Below are positions 17,401 through 25,647 of a DNA stretch of 64,000 bases, in pieces. Both the position numbers and the translations under genes were made by a program. The stretch is from CAVTJL01 sp963752325 (lineage in GTDB: Bacteria > Pseudomonadota > Alphaproteobacteria > Geminicoccales > Geminicoccaceae). Position 1 is the stretch's first letter; every line of letters begins with the position of its first letter. The notes beneath the pieces are model-generated. The model was given only the letters and a program-made list of their open reading frames with translations. It was not told the DNA's origin and did not search any database. The stretch spans positions 1,426,001 to 1,490,000 of the forward strand of contig CAVVXU010000005.1 of the NCBI GenBank assembly GCA_963752325.1. Direction: 5' to 3'.

Positions 17401-18068
17401 CGGAACGTGCTCGAGAGGTCCGCATAGAGGATCAGCTGGGGCCGCTCGCTCGGGTTGACCAGGAAGGTCTTGGTGGGCGATCGGCCGATGAGAGCGGTCG
17501 CGATCTCCCCCGGACCGACGGTCAGCTTTCCGGCGCCGTTCGAGAGCTGAACCTCGCCGGAGAGGACGATCAGGGTCGTCCGACCCTGCCCGTCCACGCT
17601 GAGCGCCCAATCGGTGCCCCGGATCGCCGCCGTCGCCGCCGGGGTCTCGACCCGCACCCCGCTGCCGCCCGTCTGGGCGCGCGACCAGATGGCACCGCGG
17701 GCAAGGTCGAGCAGCGTGTTTTGTGCCGCCGACATGGCGACGGCCTTCACCTTCAGCTCGCTGTTGCGCTGGACCCGGATCTGGGTGTGGTCGGAGAAGA
17801 GGAGCGCGAGCGCGCCAAGCGGTCCCGTCCTTAGATCGTCGCCGGTCAGGAGGTCCTGTCGGATCTGGACGAGCCGCCAAGCGGGCGCCTCGATCAGGCT
17901 GATCTCGGCATCGCCACGGGCGCTCACGACCAACCCCACCGGCTGCACGGGTCGCGACACCGGAGCAGCCTCGGCGAAAGACGACCCGAGCACCCTGGCT
18001 ACGCACAAGGCCAGCAGGGCTCCCAGAAACGTGCGGTAGCGCTTTCCCCCGCTTCTTCTTGGCATCAC
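14487..18068 (-). CDS. FecR-domain/TPR/outer-membrane beta-barrel fusion protein
   Basis: The 1193-residue protein has a signal peptide (about 1-35), then a FecR domain (about 60-170; LSDGDDLRTGPLG-like sequence, WSRAQTGGSGVRVETPAATA and AIRGTDWAL are visible). A long tetratricopeptide-repeat region follows (about 250-610). The C-terminal half is rich in alternating polar/hydrophobic strands and ends in LATARVRF, with the terminal Phe typical of outer-membrane barrels; the last strands resemble TonB-dependent receptors. No plug domain or TonB box was seen. FecR domains normally report periplasmic state to a partner. Here the same chain also spans the outer membrane, and the downstream CHASE2 cyclase is the likely partner. 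The substrate is unknown. Confidence 0.85.
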   Translation of the reverse strand: MMPRRSGGKRYRTFLGALLALCVARVLGSSFAEAAPVSRPVQPVGLVVSARGDAEISLIEAPAWRLVQIRQDLLTGDDLRTGPLGALALLFSDHTQIRVQRNSELKVKAVAMSAAQNTLLDLARGAIWSRAQTGGSGVRVETPAATAAIRGTDWALSVDGQGRTTLIVLSGEVQLSNGAGKLTVGPGEIATALIGRSPTKTFLVNPSERPQLILYADLSSTFRYLPPAPGSTPERRAARLRLEAIPPSKRSVDDWLDLAELLISDEEWPAAREARNWAAAGLGRAASGSPRLAYVDGYLAAYARDHAAAAARFSKVVALDAFRTTRALAERYLAQLLARDADAARASEVEIRGLATRSADALIVLLVTAGFLGDLESAEALAQDGVRRFPDVAAFRLLLAQMNLLLGRTEAVGSAADAAVQALPNEPQSWLARGIYDADVRGDSEAAIASFYEALALMPNDVDVLNELALSLYAVDERRGAEAALRHGLAIDPLDAVLVANLAIILLDESRLGEAATAIAELRARDPSLASGLTAAGRLAFHRGDVDAALQLFLEAVAANPALADATLGTAIAYAAKEDFASVRQAIADTLRLDPNDPNPAIAGSVIARDLAEADESVRLAREANARIERSGGSGQGFLSTSRGGATNLGTAFTFLDLDGWGRFYADRLFSDFDSGSLFFRGTTATDDHVRRSSLTQGLILDPLGASSRLRYTDLLRRPFTDIEIGGSLGNTSGAWSRSGSFDVEAYHDLGKPVSIAAVGTAADVDGDRPHNSNESYDFTTLAGTELTPFDTLTLTGAASHANGDLPGFEAGVPVDTRVRGNDYSMALGYGHSFGARNELMSRVFVERQEADLRSSDPATTLDSNADTWNGGFQLRHAVTIGRLELSSGVDTLGSRTESKGDVNTILLGSATSHEDTRTWTLGTHLDLLYELAPSLQVEVGLFPEQRYEDGNAKGPRAGPRLGLAWQPIGDQWLRLSWQDDRLTDADVTLAPVTVVGLYPDLGSFNATGTVKALIARWDAEWTPHLFTSLELQHQDLSDITIELPDTLARFQAEAANVDSVTLAANVWLVGGLGLFATGTLRHSDNRTDGPGRGEQVPLVPGRELRTGITWVHPTQVRVTLSTTMLDDRTSEVSGDAHLDTYASTDLQVSWQPLDKHLDLGLSLINILDNNNELGPSLPAPGRTVLATARVRF

Positions 18069-18130
18069 CCGTCAGGAGCCGCCGCCAGGTCGCCTCGCGA
18101 CCGCGAGCGAACTATCGAAGGCGGAATGAA

Positions 18131-18148
18131 GGAATGTCAATGATTCCG
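18131..18148 (+). promoter_or_regulatory. Inverted repeat resembling the bchG operator
   Basis: GGAAT-GTCAATG-ATTCC (18131-18147) is an inverted repeat. Its core GAATGTCAATGATTC differs at one base from GAATGTCAATCATTC at 6875-6889 before bchG. It lies 64 bp upstream of the FecR-TPR-barrel start, in the region shared with the divergent BMP operon. Confidence 0.3.
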
Positions 18149-18180
18149 CTAACCCTGCGAGGACCGGTCGAAGACCTTCC

Positions 18181-18209
18181 TTGACACCTCTTCGGGGCCT
18201 GCCTTTCAT
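18181..18209 (+). promoter_or_regulatory. Candidate sigma70-type promoter for the BMP transporter operon
   Basis: A perfect -35 hexamer TTGACA (18181-18186) is followed after 17 bases by TTTCAT (18204-18209; 4/6 match to the -10 consensus). It lies 60 bp before the BMP binding-protein start. Confidence 0.4.
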
Positions 18210-18269
18210 CGGGTAAGCCAAGCACTCAAGTTCAGGCACATCGACAAGCCGGAAAGGAAAGGCGCCCTC

Positions 18270-19259
18270 ATGACCGCCAGATCGCACCCTTGGACCCGCC
18301 GCGGTGTGTTGACCACGGTGGCCGCCGGAGCGCTGGCCGCAGGCACGCGCGGCTCGCGTGCGGCCGACAAGATCAAGGTTGCCGCGGTCCACGCCTCGCC
18401 AGTCGAGAATGCCTGGAACTCGCGCCTCCAGGAGGCGCTGGAGCAGGCCGCCCGCGACGGGCGGATCGACTATGTGTTCTCCGAGAGCGTCGCCAACACC
18501 GACTATCCCCGGGCGATGCGGGAGTATGCGAGCCAGGGGGCGAAGCTGATCGTCGGCGAGGCCTACGCGGTCGAGCGTGAGGCGCGGCAGGTGGCCAAGG
18601 ACTTTCCGGACACGGCCTTCCTGATGGGCTCGAGCGGCGGCCCGGCCGGCGACAATTTCGGCGTCTTCGGCACCTGGAACCACGAGGCCGCCTATCTGAC
18701 CGGCGTGCTTGCCGGGCATATGGGCAAGACCGGCACCTACGGGTCGGTCGGCGGCTATCCCATCCCCGAGGTGAACCGCCTCATCAACGCCTTCCGGCTT
18801 GGCGTGCGCGAGGGCAGCCCCAACGCCAAGTTCCTGGTGGGCTTCATCGGCACCTGGTTCGATCCCGCCAAGGCCAAGGAGGCGGGTCTGGCCCAGATCG
18901 ACGCCGGCGCCGACATTCTCTTCGGCGAGCGCATCGGCACGGCCGATGCCGCCAAGGAGCGCGGCAAGCTCGCCATCGGCTCGCTGCTCGACTACACGCC
19001 GCGCTATCCGAAAACCGTCTTCGCCAACGCGATGTGGTACTTCGGGCCGATCCTCGACCATGCGCTCGCCGACGTGAGCGACGGCAAGCCCGCCGGGCGC
19101 GACTACAGCGAGTACAGCTTCATGAAGTACGGTGGGAACGACTGCGTCTATTCGAAGGAGCTGGTGCCGCCGGACGTGGCCGCGCTGATGGAAGCCAAGC
19201 GCAAGGAGATCAAGGCCGGCACCTTCAAGGTCCCGGTCGACGACAGCAAGCCAGCCTAG
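18270..19259 (+). CDS. BMP-family ABC transporter substrate-binding protein, Tat-exported
   Basis: This is the periplasmic binding protein of a BMP-type (COG1744) importer; characterised members bind purine nucleosides or related compounds. The 329-residue product starts with a twin-arginine signal (TRRGVLTTVAAGALAAG). It carries the family core, including AYLTGVLAGHMGKTGTYGSVGG and DAGADILFGERIGTADAAKE. The ribosome site GGAAAGGAAAGG precedes the ATG. Directly downstream are one double-domain ATPase and two permeases, so this is a complete importer operon. The actual substrate is not evident. Confidence 0.9.
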   Translation: MTARSHPWTRRGVLTTVAAGALAAGTRGSRAADKIKVAAVHASPVENAWNSRLQEALEQAARDGRIDYVFSESVANTDYPRAMREYASQGAKLIVGEAYAVEREARQVAKDFPDTAFLMGSSGGPAGDNFGVFGTWNHEAAYLTGVLAGHMGKTGTYGSVGGYPIPEVNRLINAFRLGVREGSPNAKFLVGFIGTWFDPAKAKEAGLAQIDAGADILFGERIGTADAAKERGKLAIGSLLDYTPRYPKTVFANAMWYFGPILDHALADVSDGKPAGRDYSEYSFMKYGGNDCVYSKELVPPDVAALMEAKRKEIKAGTFKVPVDDSKPA

Positions 19260-19309
19260 GCGTGCGCCGGTCGGCCGGCGCCTGGCCCCACCGCTGCCTG
19301 GCGGCGTGA

Positions 19310-20842
19310 ATGATCGAGGGCGCTGAGCCTGTCCTCAGGGTCGAAGAGGTAAGCAAGCAATTCGGTGGCATCCTTGCCAACGATGCCATCTCGCTCGAGC
19401 TCGCGCAGGGCGAGATGCTGGCGCTGCTGGGTGAGAACGGCGCCGGCAAGACGACGCTCGTCAACATCATCTTCGGTCACTACCGCGCCGACAGCGGTCG
19501 CGTCCTGGCGTTCGGCAAGGAGCTGGCGCCGGGGCAGCCCGTGGCGGCGATCGCGGCCGGCCTCGGCATGGTGCATCAGCACTTCACGCTCGCGGACAAT
19601 CTGACCGTCCTCGAGAACGTGATGATCGGCACGGAGCGGCTCTGGCGCCCCTGGAGCGACCGCGCTCGAGGCCGGGCGCGGCTCCTGGCCCTCGGCAGCG
19701 AGTTCGGGCTCGAGGTCGACCCCTCGGCACGGGTCGGCGATCTCTCGATCGGCGAGCGGCAGCGCGTCGAGATCCTGAAGTCGCTCTATCGCAACGCACG
19801 TGTCCTGATCCTCGACGAGCCCACGGCCGTGCTGGGCCCGCGCGAGGGCGAGCGCCTGTTCGCCACCCTGCGGCACATGGCGGATCGGGGCCTGTCGCTG
19901 ATCTTCATCTCGCACAAGCTCGACGAGGTCCTGGCCGCGGCCGGTCGCGTCGTGGTGCTGCGCGGCGGGCGGGTCGTGGCGCAGCGGCCGACGCAAGGCA
20001 CGACGCGCAGTGAGCTGGCCGAGCTGATGGTCGGCCACAGGGTCGTCCGGCCTCGGCGGGATGCCGGTCGGGTCGGCAAGGTGGTGCTGCGCTGCGAAGC
20101 CATCGACCTCGTCCAGCGCGGCCGACGCGTGCTCGATCGCGTGAGCCTCGAGGTGCGGGCCGGCGAGATCCTGGCCGTCGTCGGCGTCGCCGGCAACGGT
20201 CAGACCTCGCTCGGCCGGCTGCTGAACGGTCTGGCCCAGCCGAGCGCAGGGCGCATCGAGCTGTTCGGGCAGCCGATACGACGGCTTGAGCCACGTGCTC
20301 TCGTGGCAGCAGGCGTGGGCCGCATTCCCGAGGACCGCCTGGCCGAGGGGGTCCTGGGCGACCTCGACGTGGCCGAGAATGTCGCGCTCGAGCGGCTGAA
20401 GGAGAAGCGCTTCGCGCGTCTGGGCATTCTGCGTCGTAGTGCTGCGGCACAGGCGGCAGCGCAGATCATCGAGCGGTTCGATGTGCGCGGCGCCGAGCCG
20501 ACGACGGCGGTCCGTCTGCTCTCGGGCGGCAACATCCAAAAGCTCATCCTGGGCCGCAACCTCGCGCGGGAGCCACGTCTGCTGATCGCGAACCAGCCCA
20601 CGCGTGGCCTGGACGAGGGTGCCGTGGCAGCCGTGCACGCCGATATCCTCCAGGCACGGGCATCGGGTGCCGGCGTGGTCCTGGTCTCCGAGGACCTGGA
20701 CGAGGTGCTGGCGCTGGCCGATCGGGTCCAGGCCATGGTGCGGGGCCGGCTGTCTGCGCCCATTCCGGCGTCCGAGGCTGATGCGCAGCGCCTTGGCCTG
20801 CTCCTCGCCGGCCTGCCAGACGAGGCCGGTCATGCGGCTTGA
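19310..20842 (+). CDS. ABC transporter ATP-binding protein, two-domain nucleoside/sugar type
   Basis: The 510-residue protein holds two fused nucleotide-binding domains. Domain 1 has Walker A GENGAGKTT (about residues 42-50) and Walker B VLILDEPTAVL, but its signature is the variant SIGERQRVEI. Domain 2 has a degenerate Walker A (VAGNGQTSL, lacking Lys) and a good signature LSGGNIQK. This asymmetry is normal for ATPases serving BMP and ribose-type importers. It begins 50 bp after the binding protein and its 3' end overlaps the first permease by 11 bp. Confidence 0.92.
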   Translation: MIEGAEPVLRVEEVSKQFGGILANDAISLELAQGEMLALLGENGAGKTTLVNIIFGHYRADSGRVLAFGKELAPGQPVAAIAAGLGMVHQHFTLADNLTVLENVMIGTERLWRPWSDRARGRARLLALGSEFGLEVDPSARVGDLSIGERQRVEILKSLYRNARVLILDEPTAVLGPREGERLFATLRHMADRGLSLIFISHKLDEVLAAAGRVVVLRGGRVVAQRPTQGTTRSELAELMVGHRVVRPRRDAGRVGKVVLRCEAIDLVQRGRRVLDRVSLEVRAGEILAVVGVAGNGQTSLGRLLNGLAQPSAGRIELFGQPIRRLEPRALVAAGVGRIPEDRLAEGVLGDLDVAENVALERLKEKRFARLGILRRSAAAQAAAQIIERFDVRGAEPTTAVRLLSGGNIQKLILGRNLAREPRLLIANQPTRGLDEGAVAAVHADILQARASGAGVVLVSEDLDEVLALADRVQAMVRGRLSAPIPASEADAQRLGLLLAGLPDEAGHAA

Positions 20843-21878
20843 GCGACGCGAGCGCGTGCCCGTCGGCCTTGCAGTCGCCGCCCCCTTCGCGGCGTCGATC
20901 GCCGCGCTGGCGCTGGCCGCCGTCCTGATCCGCCTGGCCGGAGCACCCGTGCTCCCGGCCTTTGGCGACCTCGTCATCGGCGCCTTCGGCTCGAAGCTCG
21001 CGATCACCGAGACCCTCGTGCGGGCGACGCCGCTCATCTTCACAGGTCTTGCCGTGGCCGTGGCTTTCAGGGCCCGGCTCTGGAACATCGGCGCGGAGGG
21101 GCAGCTCTATGCCGGCGCGCTGGCCGTTGCCGCGTTGGGCTCGGGTGCCATCCACCTGCCGGCGCCGCTGCTGATCCCGCTTCTCCTCGCGGCCGGCGCT
21201 GCCGCCGGGATTCTTCTGCTTTTGGGACCGGTCGTCCTGCGCCTTCGCTTCGGCGTCGACGAGGTCGTGACGACGCTTCTCCTGAACTTCGTGACCCTGC
21301 TGTTCGTCTCGATGATGATAGAGGGGCCGCTGCGCGATCCACTGGCTTTCGGCTGGCCGCAGTCGGCGCCGATCGTCGATGCGGCGACCCTGCCGAAGCT
21401 CGTTGCCGGCTCCAGGCTGCATGCAGGGCTGCTCATGGCCCTGTTGGCAGCGATCGTCACCGCCCTGATCCAGAGCCGCACGGTGTTCGGCCTCGAGTCT
21501 CGGGCGATCGGGCTCAACGCGGCGGCCGCCCGCTTCGCCGGGGTGCGTGTTCCGGCCGTGCTGCTCGGTGTCGCCTGCCTCTCGGGTGGACTCGCGGGCC
21601 TCGCCGGAGCGGTCGAGGTGCTGGGCCTCAAGGGCTACCTCACGGCCGACATGTCGCCGGGCTTCGGTTATACGGGCATCGTGGTCGCCATGCTGGCCGG
21701 CCTGCATCCGCTGGGCGTGGTGGGTGCTGCACTCTTCGTCGCGGCCATGTTCGTGGGCGCCGATGCGATGAGCCGTGCCGTTGCGATCCCCACCTATATC
21801 GCCGACGTGACGGTGGCGATCTCGCTCCTCACCATGCTCCTGGCGCTGCTCCTGGTGGGCTACCGAGTGCGCCGATGA
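20832..21878 (+). CDS. ABC transporter permease (branched-chain/nucleoside type), first subunit
   Basis: This 348-residue inner-membrane permease has about nine hydrophobic helices and the COG4603-type sequence ALAVAFRARLWNIGAEGQ-like (seen as AVAFRARLWNIGAEGQLYAG). The cytoplasmic coupling region is RAIGLNAAAARFAGV. The frame is open from 20604, but the ATG at 20832 overlaps the ATPase end and gives a normal N-terminus (MRLERRERVPVGLAV). Its stop overlaps the second permease start (ATGA). Confidence 0.9.
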   Translation: MRLERRERVPVGLAVAAPFAASIAALALAAVLIRLAGAPVLPAFGDLVIGAFGSKLAITETLVRATPLIFTGLAVAVAFRARLWNIGAEGQLYAGALAVAALGSGAIHLPAPLLIPLLLAAGAAAGILLLLGPVVLRLRFGVDEVVTTLLLNFVTLLFVSMMIEGPLRDPLAFGWPQSAPIVDAATLPKLVAGSRLHAGLLMALLAAIVTALIQSRTVFGLESRAIGLNAAAARFAGVRVPAVLLGVACLSGGLAGLAGAVEVLGLKGYLTADMSPGFGYTGIVVAMLAGLHPLGVVGAALFVAAMFVGADAMSRAVAIPTYIADVTVAISLLTMLLALLLVGYRVRR

Positions 21879-22819
21879 ATGCCGTCCTCGACGTCCTGGT
21901 CTCGGCCAGCCTCTGGGCGGCGGCGCTGAGGATCGCGACGCCGCTCATCTTCGGCGCGCTGGGTGCTCTGCTCTGCGAGCGGGCAGGTGTCCTCAATCTC
22001 GGCATCGAGGGCATCATGAGCTTCGGTGCCATGATCGGCTGGCTCGCCGTCTATGGCGGGGCACCGCTTTGGCTGGGTCTCGCCGCCGCAGCCCTCTCGG
22101 GGGCCGTGTTCGGACTTCTTCACGCCATGCTGACGGTGCCGCTGGGCCTCTCGCAGCATGTCACCGGTCTCGGCATCACCCTGCTCGCCTCGAGCCTCGC
22201 CTACTATCTCTTCCGGCTGGCCGTGCCCCTGTCATCGAGCCCACCGACGATACACGCCTTCCAGCCGATCGCGATCCCCTGGCTCGCCGGCTTGCCGTTC
22301 TTCGGACCCGTCCTGTTCTCACAGACGCCACCTTTCTACCTGGGCATCCTGCTCGTGGCGCTGAGCGCCTGGGTGCTCTATCGAACGCCCCTCGGCCTGG
22401 CAGTCCGCATGGTCGGCGAGAACCCGTTGGGCGCCGAGGCCCAGGGCATCGACGTGACGATCCTGCGGACCGCCGTCGTGGTATGCGGCAGTGCCCTGAT
22501 GGGGCTCGGCGGCGCCTATCTCACCCTCGCCGCGTTCAACAGCTTCTTCCCGACCATGGTGCAGGGTCGAGGCTGGGTCTCGCTGGCGCTCGTCGTGTTC
22601 GCGTCGTGGCGTCCCGGCCGAGCCCTGCTCGGGGCCGTTCTCTACGGCTTCTTCGACGCCTTCCAGCTGCGGCTGCAGCAGGCCGTCGGCAATGCCGTGC
22701 CCTACCAGCTCTTCTTGATGCTTCCCTACCTGCTCTCGATCCTTGCGCTCACGATCATGGCGCGCAGGGCCCGCGTGCCGCAGGCCCTGATGCAGCCCTA
22801 CAGGAAGGGGGAGCGCTGA
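21875..22819 (+). CDS. ABC transporter permease (branched-chain/nucleoside type), second subunit
   Basis: The second permease has 314 residues with about eight to nine helices and the family segments RAGVLNLGIEGIMSFGAM and MVGENPLGAEAQGIDVT. It pairs with the preceding permease to form the channel of the BMP importer. The ATG overlaps the previous stop by four bases. It closes the operon; a glutathione transferase gene follows tail-to-tail 40 bases later. Confidence 0.9.
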   Translation: MNAVLDVLVSASLWAAALRIATPLIFGALGALLCERAGVLNLGIEGIMSFGAMIGWLAVYGGAPLWLGLAAAALSGAVFGLLHAMLTVPLGLSQHVTGLGITLLASSLAYYLFRLAVPLSSSPPTIHAFQPIAIPWLAGLPFFGPVLFSQTPPFYLGILLVALSAWVLYRTPLGLAVRMVGENPLGAEAQGIDVTILRTAVVVCGSALMGLGGAYLTLAAFNSFFPTMVQGRGWVSLALVVFASWRPGRALLGAVLYGFFDAFQLRLQQAVGNAVPYQLFLMLPYLLSILALTIMARRARVPQALMQPYRKGER

Positions 22820-22859
22820 TGCTCGCGCACCCTTTGCCTTGCAGGAGAAGGGGCGTGGC

Positions 22860-23459
22860 TCAGGCCAGACCCTCTTCCTGAAGAGCCTGCTGCACCTTGG
22901 GCCGCGCGCCGACGCGGTCCATGTAGGCCCTCAGCCCGGGATAGGGCGCCATGTCCAGCTTGAGGGGCACCGTCCAACGCAGAATGGTGAACAGATAGGC
23001 GTCCGCGGCGCTGAAGGCGCCCATCAGGAACCCTTCGCCGATCCGTTCCTCGAGCCACCCGAAGCGGGCCGTGAGCTTGTCTTTCGCAGCCTGCTTCATC
23101 GCATCCGGGTTCGCAGGGTTGAAGAGCGGGCTGAAGCTCTTGTGGATCTCGGTACCGATGAAGGTGAGCCACTCCTGCAGTCGATAGCGGTCGAGTGTCC
23201 CGGCAGGGGGTGCGAGCTTCGAGGCTGGAGCCTTGTCCGCGAGGTACTGGACGATCGCCGGCCCCTCCGTAAGAAGCTGACCGTCGTCCAGCTCGAGAGC
23301 CGGCACGTAGCCCTTGGAGTTGACCGCATAATAGTCACGACCGTCCGCGGTCTGGTGCGCCTTCAGGTCGACCTTGACGAGTTCTGCCTTCTGCTCCGTC
23401 TCGCACAGGACGATATGCGGCGATAGGGAGCAGGCACCGGGAGCGTAGTAGAGCTTCAT
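22860..23459 (-). CDS. Glutathione S-transferase family protein
   Basis: The 199-residue cytosolic protein begins with a thioredoxin-like domain typical of bacterial beta-class transferases (MKLYYAPGACSLSPHIVL), which conjugate glutathione to electrophiles. Cys10 and Ser12 sit at the usual active-site loop, the glutathione-gamma-Glu turn LTEGPAIVQYL follows, and a helical C-terminal domain completes it. The frame is open upstream, but the ATG at 23459 matches the family N-terminus. It is convergent with the BMP operon and divergent from the lipid-transport operon, with no sign of joint function. Confidence 0.92.
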   Translation of the reverse strand: MKLYYAPGACSLSPHIVLCETEQKAELVKVDLKAHQTADGRDYYAVNSKGYVPALELDDGQLLTEGPAIVQYLADKAPASKLAPPAGTLDRYRLQEWLTFIGTEIHKSFSPLFNPANPDAMKQAAKDKLTARFGWLEERIGEGFLMGAFSAADAYLFTILRWTVPLKLDMAPYPGLRAYMDRVGARPKVQQALQEEGLA

Positions 23460-23663
23460 CTCTTTGATCCTGATTGCCATCCTGCCGCTGCTGGGTAGCG
23501 ACCCACGGGGTCGGGCGATGGCGGCAGCCCATGACGAGAGAGCTAGGCGCGCGGACCACGACAAGCCACGGAAATCACGGCATCGGACCACTGCGCTGCT
23601 GCAAGATGCCACGGTGGCGGCTAGGGTCGAGCCGCAAGGAAGCCGTGTGGCGGCTATGCGGGA

Positions 23664-24875
23664 GTGGCGTTGGCTCCGGGCACCGTTTCAGAAGCAGGAA
23701 GGCTCGCTGAGCGCGACGCCTCGGATCGGCAGAGCAGCGCCCAGCCGAGCGCCGCGCCGCCTTTGGCGGAGCTGCAGGTCGATCCCGACGACCATAGCCG
23801 GGCGACGCTGCGGCTTTCGGGAAGCTGGCGTACAGGGGCGCCGTCGCCTGATGATGCGCTACTGGACCGGCTCTTGCCCCTGCGCGAGGTGGTGGTGGAG
23901 GCCGGCGGCCTGGAGAACTGGGGCTCGGCTCTTCTCGCCTATCTCTGGCCGATCGACCGCCGGCTTGCCGCCGTCGGCGGCCAGCTCAAGGACGAGGGCC
24001 TGCCAGACGGCGCATCCAGGCTGCTCGCCCTCGCCCGAGCCGGCGTCCGCGCCAGGCCGGAGGACCGCTCACCCAGATCCGACAGCTTCCTGGCACGCAT
24101 CGGAACAAGGTCCATGGCCATCGCCGCCGCGGGTGGTGCGGCGCTGGGTTTCTTGGGCGAGGTCGTGCTGGCGATCGGCAGGCTGTTTCGTGGGCGAACG
24201 CGCATGCGCGGCCGCGACCTCGCGCTCGCGATCGAGGACACGGGCGTCCGGGCCCTGCCCATCATCTCCCTCATCTCGCTCCTCGTCGGCGTCATCCTAG
24301 CCTTCATCGGGGCCGCCCAGCTGTCTCAGTTCGGCGCCGAGATCTTCGTGGCCAACCTCGTGGCGATCGGCATGCTGCGCGAGATGGGGGCGCTGATGGC
24401 CGGCGTGATCATGGCGGGCCGCACGGGCGCTGCCTACGCGGCCGAGCTCGGCACGATGGAGGTCAACGAGGAGATCGACGCGCTCCGGACGATGGGCGTG
24501 CCGCCGATCGACTTCCTGGTCCTGCCGCGCGTTCTGGCGCTGATCTTGATGCTCCCGCTGCTCGCGATCTACGCCGACCTCGTCGGCATCATCGGTGGGG
24601 CGCTGATGGGCGTCACCGTCTTCGGCATCGATCCGGCCGCCTATCTCGACCAGACATTCCGCTACCTCACCGTGCGAGCGGCAATGGTGGGGATCGTGAA
24701 GGCGGTGATCTTCGCCATCGTCGTCAGTCTCGCCGGCTGCTACCACGGCATGCGTGCCGAGCGCAGCTCCTCCGCCGTCGGGATCGCCACGACCCGCGCC
24801 GTCGTCTCGGGAATCGTCCTCATCGTCATCACCGATGCCATCATGACCGTGGTCTTCAATGCAATCGGCTTCTGA
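23664..24875 (+). CDS. MlaE/YrbE-type lipid ABC transporter permease with N-terminal STAS-like domain
   Basis: The 403-residue protein combines an MlaB-like STAS segment (about residues 35-130, SGSWRTGAP...REVVVEAGGLENWGSA) with an MlaE permease (about 150-400). The permease shows GMLREMGALMAGVIMAGR and EIDALRTMGVPP, typical of retrograde phospholipid and MCE transporters. It starts at a GTG, so the exact start is tentative. It heads an operon of permease, ATPase, MCE protein and lipoprotein. Fusion of the STAS subunit to the permease is known for some MCE systems. Confidence 0.88.
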   Translation: MALAPGTVSEAGRLAERDASDRQSSAQPSAAPPLAELQVDPDDHSRATLRLSGSWRTGAPSPDDALLDRLLPLREVVVEAGGLENWGSALLAYLWPIDRRLAAVGGQLKDEGLPDGASRLLALARAGVRARPEDRSPRSDSFLARIGTRSMAIAAAGGAALGFLGEVVLAIGRLFRGRTRMRGRDLALAIEDTGVRALPIISLISLLVGVILAFIGAAQLSQFGAEIFVANLVAIGMLREMGALMAGVIMAGRTGAAYAAELGTMEVNEEIDALRTMGVPPIDFLVLPRVLALILMLPLLAIYADLVGIIGGALMGVTVFGIDPAAYLDQTFRYLTVRAAMVGIVKAVIFAIVVSLAGCYHGMRAERSSSAVGIATTRAVVSGIVLIVITDAIMTVVFNAIGF

Positions 24876-24879
24876 GATC

Positions 24880-25647
24880 ATGGTGAAACAGCCGCCGCCT
24901 GTTGAGGTTCGTGGGCTGACCATGGCATTCGGCACCCGGATCGTGCAGCACGACCTCAACTGCCGGATCGCCGCCGGCTCCGTCTTCGTCATCATGGGCG
25001 GCAGCGGCAGCGGGAAGAGCACGCTGCTCCGCCACATGATCGGGCTTCAGATGCCTCCGGCGGGCGAGGTTCTCTACCATGGCCGGAACTTCCTTTCCGC
25101 CAGCCCCGAGGAGCAGCAGGCGATCCGACAGTGCTTCGGCGTCATGTATCAGGCTGGCGCTCTGTGGAGCTCGATGACCCTGGTTGAGAACGTTAGCCTG
25201 CCTCTGGAGGAGCACACCCTGCTGCCTCCTGCGGCGGTTCGCGACCTGGCCGCCTTCAAGCTGGCGCTGGTCGGCCTGTCGGGCTTCGAGGACTTCTATC
25301 CGTCGGAGATTAGCGGGGGCATGCGCAAGCGTGCGGCCATCGCTCGGGCGATGGCTCTCGATCCGGAGATCGTCTACCTCGACGAGCCGAGCGCCGGGCT
25401 CGACCCGTTGACCGCGCGACGCCTCGATGATCTCGTGCTCGAGCTCAGGGCGAGCCTCGGGATGACATTCGTGGTCGTGACGCACGAGCTCGCCAGCATC
25501 TTTGCGATCGCCGACAATTCGATCTTTCTCGATGCCGACCGGCGAACCATGATTGCCTGCGGGAACCCGCGCCGTCTCATAAAGGAGGAGAGTGTGGACC
25601 CGAGCGTGCGGGCTTTCCTGACGCGCGGCGGGACGAGCTCACCATGA
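24880..25647 (+). CDS. MlaF-type lipid ABC transporter ATP-binding protein
   Basis: This is the ATPase of the MCE lipid transporter, about 255 residues from the ATG at 24880; an ATG at 24859 overlapping the permease is also possible. Walker A is GGSGSGKST, the signature is ISGGMRKRAAIARA, and Walker B is EIVYLDEPSAGLDP. The Met-Arg-Lys in the signature region is characteristic of MlaF-like ATPases. Its stop overlaps the MCE gene start by four bases. Confidence 0.9.
   Translation: MVKQPPPVEVRGLTMAFGTRIVQHDLNCRIAAGSVFVIMGGSGSGKSTLLRHMIGLQMPPAGEVLYHGRNFLSASPEEQQAIRQCFGVMYQAGALWSSMTLVENVSLPLEEHTLLPPAAVRDLAAFKLALVGLSGFEDFYPSEISGGMRKRAAIARAMALDPEIVYLDEPSAGLDPLTARRLDDLVLELRASLGMTFVVVTHELASIFAIADNSIFLDADRRTMIACGNPRRLIKEESVDPSVRAFLTRGGTSSP

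Noticed and set aside
19256..21088. 610-codon minus-strand open frame
   Set aside because: It is the shadow of the two-domain ABC ATPase on the plus strand, whose motifs are all present.
22820..22859. Possible bidirectional terminator between the BMP operon and the GST gene
   Set aside because: Only an imperfect 5-6 bp CCCTT/AAGGG stem with a long loop and no T-tract is visible.
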